NCBI GenBank assembly: GCA_017429945.1
Contig: JAFRNY010000056.1
Span: 1 to 34,309, forward strand
DNA from: Bacteroidaceae bacterium
GTDB lineage: Bacteria > Bacteroidota > Bacteroidia > Bacteroidales > Bacteroidaceae
Reading direction: 5' to 3'
Length of the DNA: 34,309 bases
The notes under the pieces were generated by a model that saw only the letters and a program-made list of their open reading frames with translations, was not told the origin of the DNA and made no database searches. Position 1 is the first letter of the stretch. The number at the start of each line of letters is the position of its first letter. Shown here piece after piece: positions 29,925 to 34,309 of the stretch. Made by a program: the position numbers and the translations under genes.

Positions 29925-30019
29925 AACTTACACGCGCCTGACGCTACGCGGGAATTCCTCACCATTCATTCGGCATTCTCCAAGTATGGAGCGTTCCTTC
30001 GGGCAGAGCGCGTCATTTG

Positions 30020-31366
30020 TCACCTCCCTATCCAGCTTTCCGGATTCAGCTTCGCCGTCTCTTTGCGCAGCTGGAAATGTAGGATATAGTTGCCGCTCTC
30101 GTCGGCGGCCACGGTGCCGAGGATGTCGCGCGCCTTAACCTTCTGTCCGCGAACTACGATGGTCGACGACAGATTGCAGTAGACCGAGATATACGATCCA
30201 TGGCGCACCAGCACATTCTTGAGGGCTCCCAGCTGGAATACGGCCGACACCTCTCCATCGAAGATAGCACGTGCGTGGGCTCCGGCCTGTCCCATATAAT
30301 TTACGCCTTTGTTGTCGAGCACTACGCTTGACGAGAGGCGGTTGAGCCCGAAGCGGCGCTCAATGCGGTAAGGTCCCGTGATGGGCACCGGCAGCCGCCC
30401 CTTGTTATGCTCCAGACTGCCGTTGAGCTGGCGGTCCTCGGCGGTTAGCCATCGCGTGGTGCTGCTCTTCGACGAGCGCTGCTCGGCAGGCTTCGCCGAC
30501 GATTCTTTAGTGCCTTTCTTGCCTCGGCCTTTCTTCGTCTGGGCCTCTTTAGCCGCCTGCTCTTTGGCTTTGGCCGCGCGCTCTTCAGCCTCACGCTTGC
30601 GCTTGGCCTCGGCTTCAGCACGTTTGCGCGCCTGCTCAATCTCGTAAGCCACCAGTTCGTCAATCTTCTTGTTGAGGGCGTTCAGCTGCTTCTGCTGTTC
30701 GGCCACCTGCTTCTCAATCTCTTTCTCTTTCTTGCGCAGCTCGCGGGCGTTGGCCTGCACCACCGAGTGCTGTGCCGCCAGCTGCTTGCGCTCGCGTATT
30801 ACCTCTTGCATGGCCGAGCTCATCTGCTGCTTAGTGTCGAGCAGTTGGTTCTGTTTGTCGCGAGCTTCGTTTTGCTTGCTCATCAGCTGCAGGCCGATAT
30901 TCTTCTGCAGGGCCGCAAACTCCTTGGCGTAGCGCATACGCCTATAGATCTGCGGGAACGTCTTCGCCGAGAACAGGAAGAGCACCGGGTTGCGCAGGTT
31001 CTGCGAGTTGCGCGCCGCGCGCAGGCTCTGTACATATTTGTCGCGTTTGTCCTCCACCTGCAAATTCAGCTGCTTCAGCTCACCCTCGAGGCGGTCGATC
31101 TGCCGTTGCATACTGTCGATGTCGGTCTCAAGCCTGTGGATATATCGCAGCCTTCCCTCGATCTGTTCTTCGAGGAATACGGCCGTCTGTTCCTTCTTCA
31201 CGGCCTGGTGGCGCGTGGCGCCTAGCTGCGTCTTGGCCTTCTTTATGCCCTGTTCGATTTTCGATTTCTCGCTTTTCAGGGCGTTAATCTTCTTAGTCTG
31301 TGCCGCGCCTTCGGTGCCTGCAAGAAGCAGAAGCGCCGTCAGCAGTGTGGCAAGGGTCGTTCTCAT
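30020..31366 (-). CDS. EnvC-like murein hydrolase activator (degenerate LytM/M23 domain)
   Basis: The 448-residue protein has a signal peptide (about 1-22) and a long coiled coil (about 24-265) broken by RNPVLFLFSAKTF. An Ala/Lys/Glu-rich linker runs to about 300, and a C-terminal LytM (M23) domain spans about 330-448. The zinc-binding residues of active M23 enzymes appear lost: N356 stands where the aspartate of the GxD motif is expected, N398 where the histidine of YxHL is expected, and the H-x-H pair reads I428-L429-H430. This is the pattern of EnvC, which activates amidases rather than cutting peptidoglycan itself. Amidase activation is inferred from the family. It follows the DUF4292 gene by 27 bases. 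Confidence 0.88.
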   Translation of the reverse strand: MRTTLATLLTALLLLAGTEGAAQTKKINALKSEKSKIEQGIKKAKTQLGATRHQAVKKEQTAVFLEEQIEGRLRYIHRLETDIDSMQRQIDRLEGELKQLNLQVEDKRDKYVQSLRAARNSQNLRNPVLFLFSAKTFPQIYRRMRYAKEFAALQKNIGLQLMSKQNEARDKQNQLLDTKQQMSSAMQEVIRERKQLAAQHSVVQANARELRKKEKEIEKQVAEQQKQLNALNKKIDELVAYEIEQARKRAEAEAKRKREAEERAAKAKEQAAKEAQTKKGRGKKGTKESSAKPAEQRSSKSSTTRWLTAEDRQLNGSLEHNKGRLPVPITGPYRIERRFGLNRLSSSVVLDNKGVNYMGQAGAHARAIFDGEVSAVFQLGALKNVLVRHGSYISVYCNLSSTIVVRGQKVKARDILGTVAADESGNYILHFQLRKETAKLNPESWIGR

Positions 31367-31393
31367 GAGCTGTTGCAGAGGAGTGTGTGTGGT

Positions 31394-32281
31394 TTATTTT
31401 ACGAGCTGCTTTATGATATCGTCGAAGGCCACTTTCTTGTAGCCCGACGGTGCTTTGGTTGCCAGATTCTTCATGCTCTCATCGGCCTGCGGGTTAGAGA
31501 GTGTGATGTCGGCGGTGTAGCGCTTTGCCTTGGCCGTGATGGCCAGGTTTATCTGTGTGGGGAACTGCTTGTTCTCGAGCCTCTGGAAGTCGGCATAGTC
31601 ACACGTGACGCTGAGGTTGCCGCCCGCCGTGGTGAGCGCTGCACGCTCGAGCAGACTGCGCGAGATGTTCACCAGGAACTGCAGTGCCTCTTGACTTACA
31701 GCCGTATGCTGGCTCTTGGGCGTGAGCGTGAGCTGCTTGGCGGTAGTGGCAGTGCGGAAGTCCTCTGCCGCCGGCTGCCCTTTGCTCCCGAGCACAAAGA
31801 GTTCGTTCCAAAATAGAGCCTGAAAGGTGTAGAAATCGGCTCCGGTAGCGCGCAGCGGCGCTATGTCGGCCCACGCCACCTGTACATACTGCTTGTTCAT
31901 GCGGTCCTGCACAAAGAGATAGTCGGGCGTGAGCTCCATACGTCCCACCTCGAAGAGTCCGAGAGCGGTGATTGAGAGTTGGATAATCTCGTCGCGCTTC
32001 ATCTTCAGCGTTCCTCCGGCCGAGGCGCTCTTGCCTCCGGCGGCCAGGCGAATGCTCATCTTCGAGCGCAGGCCACGTGCCGTCTGACAGTTTTGGGCTA
32101 CCCGCGCCACCACCTGAGCCGCTTTCTGCTCTTCGGTCGATGGTTTAGCGGTCACGGCCGTAGCCGTCGTTGTGGCATCTGCGCCCTCTTTCACCGCCTT
32201 GCGCTTCGAGGCGCAGGCTCCAATCACCATAGCAACAGCCATGGCGACCATAATCTGTAGTATATATAATCTATTTTTCAT
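31394..32281 (-). CDS. DUF4292 lipoprotein
   Basis: The 295-residue protein carries a signal peptide with lipobox VIGAC (Cys23), so it is lipid-anchored. The body fits the DUF4292 family of Bacteroidota: GLRSKMSIRLAAGGKS and AGGTLKMKRDEIIQLSI (about 70-105), then LFEVGRMELTPDYLFVQDRMNKQYV, giving a run of beta-strands like LolA/LolB-type lipoprotein carriers. The function is unproven. The order TPR lipoprotein, DUF4292, EnvC-like protein is a common Bacteroidota neighbourhood, often preceded by dut, which would lie just beyond the right edge. The start at 32281 is followed upstream by a repeat-filled gap. Confidence 0.82.
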   Translation of the reverse strand: MKNRLYILQIMVAMAVAMVIGACASKRKAVKEGADATTTATAVTAKPSTEEQKAAQVVARVAQNCQTARGLRSKMSIRLAAGGKSASAGGTLKMKRDEIIQLSITALGLFEVGRMELTPDYLFVQDRMNKQYVQVAWADIAPLRATGADFYTFQALFWNELFVLGSKGQPAAEDFRTATTAKQLTLTPKSQHTAVSQEALQFLVNISRSLLERAALTTAGGNLSVTCDYADFQRLENKQFPTQINLAITAKAKRYTADITLSNPQADESMKNLATKAPSGYKKVAFDDIIKQLVK

Positions 32282-32283
32282 TC

Positions 32284-32480
32284 TTCAAGCACAATAATCA
32301 ATTGCAAATTACAAATTGTCAATTGCAAATTATCAATTACAAATTACAAATTATCAATTACAAATTATCAATTACAAATTACAAGTTGTCAATTGCAAAT
32401 TACAAATTATCAATTATACATTATACATTATCAATTATACATTATACATTATCAATTATACATTATCAATTATCATAATA
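32284..32480. repeat. A/T-rich repeat array between the TPR and DUF4292 genes
   Basis: About 170 bases are almost wholly built of CAATTACAAATTA, CAATTGCAAATTA and, toward the TPR end, CAATTATACATTA units. Two or three sub-families follow each other. The TGA stop of the TPR gene is inside the array. It is non-coding in all frames. Confidence 0.92.
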
Positions 32481-34295
32481 CCTCTTCGTCCTTACCTTCT
32501 TCGGCAGCACAGCCGTCAGCCCTTCGCCCCCGACTCGTTGCGCCAGAGTCCAGAAGCGGAGGGCCTGTTCCATCTTACCATTCTTGGCTGCAATATCTCC
32601 GGCATGCTCGAGCACTACCCCCGAGACGCCGTCCATCTTCTGCAGCGCCTCATCTGTTGAGTCGGGCGGGCATACGCGGTCGATATAGTGTGCCGCCTCG
32701 GCATAACGCTCTTTCATGAAGAGAATCCAGGCGTAGGTGTCGAGGTAAGTCTTATTGTCGGGTTCGAGGCGTATGGTGCGGTAGCTCATCTCCTCAGCCT
32801 TGTCGAGGTCGCGCCCCAACAGCGAGAGGTAGTAGGCGTAGTTATTGAGGCAGCCGACGTTATCGTCCTGATAAACCAGACACGAGTCGTAGGCGGCAAA
32901 AGCATCGGCCTCGCGGCCCGCTTCGTGGTAGAGGTCGCCCAGCGTGCTGTAGAGGTCGGCCACCATCGCAGGCCTGCTCTCTTCAGTCTTCTGCACAATG
33001 CCATCCTCGAAGGCTTTCATCGCCTCCGCCTTCTTGTCCTGCTGGTAGAGCGCTATTCCCAGATAGAAATGGCACACCAGCTCTTCGGGGTGCGTGTTCA
33101 CGGCCCTGCGGCATAAGTCCTCGAGCTTTTCAAACTGCTGGTGTTCGCCGTAGTACTGAATGAGATAGAACACAGCCTGCGTGTTGGCGGGCTCCAATTG
33201 AATCACGCGGTCCATTACGGCCACGAAGTCGCTATCGTTCTGCTTCTCGTAGGTGGCGAGGTAGGCTGCGCGCAGCTGCAGAATCTCCAGGTCGGCGCCA
33301 AACCGTCTGTCGAGGTTGTCGAACGCCTCCACGACATGCCGTCGTCCCGTGCCGAGGCTGTCGTCGCGCATCTCCTGTGCTATGAGGTCGCGCAGCAGGG
33401 CCACGCGCACCTCGGTGTCGCTCTTGGGCGCATAGAGCAGCGAGTCGCGCGTAGTGGCGAAGAGCGAGTCGGCTCCCGTATGGCGGTAGTACTGCAGCAT
33501 CGACAGGTGCAGGGCCGCGTTCTGCGGCTCTGCGGCGCGCACCTCGTCGTAAATCTTCAGCGCCTCGGCCTCGCGGTCGGCTTCCAGCAGCTGGTCGGCG
33601 ATGGCGAGGCGGTAATTCATGTCGTGGGGGTATTCGTGGCAGAGGCTTTCCAATTCCGCGAACCCTTTGTCCAGCTGCCCCATACGTTTGTAGAGCGCAA
33701 ATTTCTGATAGCTTACGCTCGGCATCTTACCCTCGAGTAGCTCTATGCGGTCCAGGGCACGTATGGCATCGGCCTGACGGTCGAGACTGGTGTAGATACG
33801 CGTCAGCTGTGCCAGCACATCGCTGCGCGTGGGCTTCAGCTCAGCTATAGCCTCGAGGTACGGCAGCGCTTTCTCCGTCTGAATACGGTTAAGGTAATAT
33901 GTCGCCAGCGCCTCCTTGTAGAACGTATTGCGCGGGTCGAGCCGTGTGGCTTGCTCCAGCAAGTCAATGGCCACCGTATCGTTGCGGAAATACAGTTCGT
34001 AGAGCGACAGCTCATACAGCACCTCCGGAGCATCAGGAGCTATGTCATAGCAGTGGCGCAGCAGATCCAAAGCTTCGCTGTGGCGGTCCTGCAGCTTCAG
34101 CTTCGAAGCCTCCTGAAAGAGATAGTCAAGGCGCATACGGTCGTTCAGGCTCAGCGCCTTGCGCGCCGCGACCTCCACGCCACCCTTGGCCGCAGAGGCT
34201 GCCTCCACGGTCTTCGCCGCCTGCCTAGTCCGCTGTGCCGTGCCGCAGCCCGCCAAGGCAAGTGCAATAATTATTATGTAAGTATATCGTTTCAA
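32466..34295 (-). CDS. TPR-rich lipoprotein
   Basis: The 609-residue protein begins with a signal peptide and lipobox ALAGC (lipidated cysteine at about residue 17), then a series of tetratricopeptide repeats from about residue 55 to the end. TPR-type units are visible, such as LDLLRHCYDIAPDAPEVLYELS and AIDLLEQATRLDPRNTFYKEALATYYL. These alpha-solenoids bind other proteins, and a lipid-anchored one would act at the envelope. No ATG is available. The best start in the window is TTG at 34295, in the context where MKRY would be expected. The frame stays open to the right edge, so a start outside the window is possible. Its stop lies in a repeat. Confidence 0.85.
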   Translation of the reverse strand: MKRYTYIIIIALALAGCGTAQRTRQAAKTVEAASAAKGGVEVAARKALSLNDRMRLDYLFQEASKLKLQDRHSEALDLLRHCYDIAPDAPEVLYELSLYELYFRNDTVAIDLLEQATRLDPRNTFYKEALATYYLNRIQTEKALPYLEAIAELKPTRSDVLAQLTRIYTSLDRQADAIRALDRIELLEGKMPSVSYQKFALYKRMGQLDKGFAELESLCHEYPHDMNYRLAIADQLLEADREAEALKIYDEVRAAEPQNAALHLSMLQYYRHTGADSLFATTRDSLLYAPKSDTEVRVALLRDLIAQEMRDDSLGTGRRHVVEAFDNLDRRFGADLEILQLRAAYLATYEKQNDSDFVAVMDRVIQLEPANTQAVFYLIQYYGEHQQFEKLEDLCRRAVNTHPEELVCHFYLGIALYQQDKKAEAMKAFEDGIVQKTEESRPAMVADLYSTLGDLYHEAGREADAFAAYDSCLVYQDDNVGCLNNYAYYLSLLGRDLDKAEEMSYRTIRLEPDNKTYLDTYAWILFMKERYAEAAHYIDRVCPPDSTDEALQKMDGVSGVVLEHAGDIAAKNGKMEQALRFWTLAQRVGGEGLTAVLPKKVRTKRYYDN

Positions 34296-34309
34296 CTTGG
34301 AACTTGGAA
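34290..34309. repeat. ACTTGGA repeat at the right edge, before the TPR gene start
   Basis: The window ends in CAACTTGGAACTTGGAA, copies of the same ACTTGGA unit seen after the glycosylase gene at 1161-1200. The TTG start of the TPR gene lies inside this repeat, which continues beyond the window. Confidence 0.7.

Overview
The window is a stretch of Bacteroidota (Bacteroidales) chromosome. A Prevotellaceae-like organism fits, but I cannot fix the genus from this sequence. The evidence is a complete dcw cell-division and cell-wall cluster in the Bacteroidota gene order, including an FtsL-like gene and a PASTA-tailed FtsI. Further support comes from Bacteroidota families (DUF4252, DUF4292), promoter motifs of the TTTG / TAnnTTTG type, AAAACGATG-type start contexts without clear Shine-Dalgarno sequences, and short A/T-rich tandem repeats filling gaps between genes.

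Layout. 1-478: GC- and G-rich non-coding DNA with a three-copy 19-bp repeat and a minus-strand promoter that fires off the left edge. 479-2032: a uracil-DNA-glycosylase-like gene (+), a DEDDh exonuclease (-) and a small GlsB/YeaQ-type membrane protein (-). 2119-4091: an ECF sigma factor operon (sigma, candidate anti-sigma, secreted DUF4252 protein, DUF4252 lipoprotein) with a candidate self-regulated ECF promoter, closed by a strong two-way terminator. 4120-19558: the dcw cluster on the minus strand, transcribed rsmH, ftsL-like, ftsI, murE, mraY, murD, ftsW, murG, murC, ftsQ, ftsA, ftsZ. Its promoter places the start of transcription at the rsmH start codon, and mraZ is absent from its usual position. 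19562-20032: a divergent regulatory region holding a tandem array of 22-bp units in two alternating types. 20033-24731: a phosphopantetheinyl transferase, a large ABCG-type ABC protein with an extra N-terminal helical domain, and a lipoprotein of unknown function. 24829-28543: a minus-strand operon (acyl-CoA synthetase, prfB, a 47-residue membrane protein, CYTH protein). 28649-29924: an M20 deacylase, probably ArgE-like. 30020-34309: a minus-strand envelope group (TPR lipoprotein, DUF4292 lipoprotein, EnvC-like degenerate LytM protein).

How the genes fit together. Most of the window serves the cell envelope. MurC/D/E, MraY and MurG build lipid II; FtsW/FtsI polymerise and cross-link septal peptidoglycan; FtsZ/A/Q and the FtsL-like protein organise the divisome; the EnvC-like protein may control amidases that split the septum. 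The ECF operon looks like an envelope-stress circuit.

The most unusual items are the 22-bp alternating repeat array in the probable leader of the transferase gene, two promoters predicting leaderless mRNAs (rsmH/dcw and the glycosylase), the candidate autoregulatory ECF promoter with its paired DUF4252 genes, the TerB-like/ABCG fusion with its lipoprotein, and a family of short repeats that overlap start and stop codons. I saw no rRNA, tRNA, CRISPR array, insertion sequence or phage gene.
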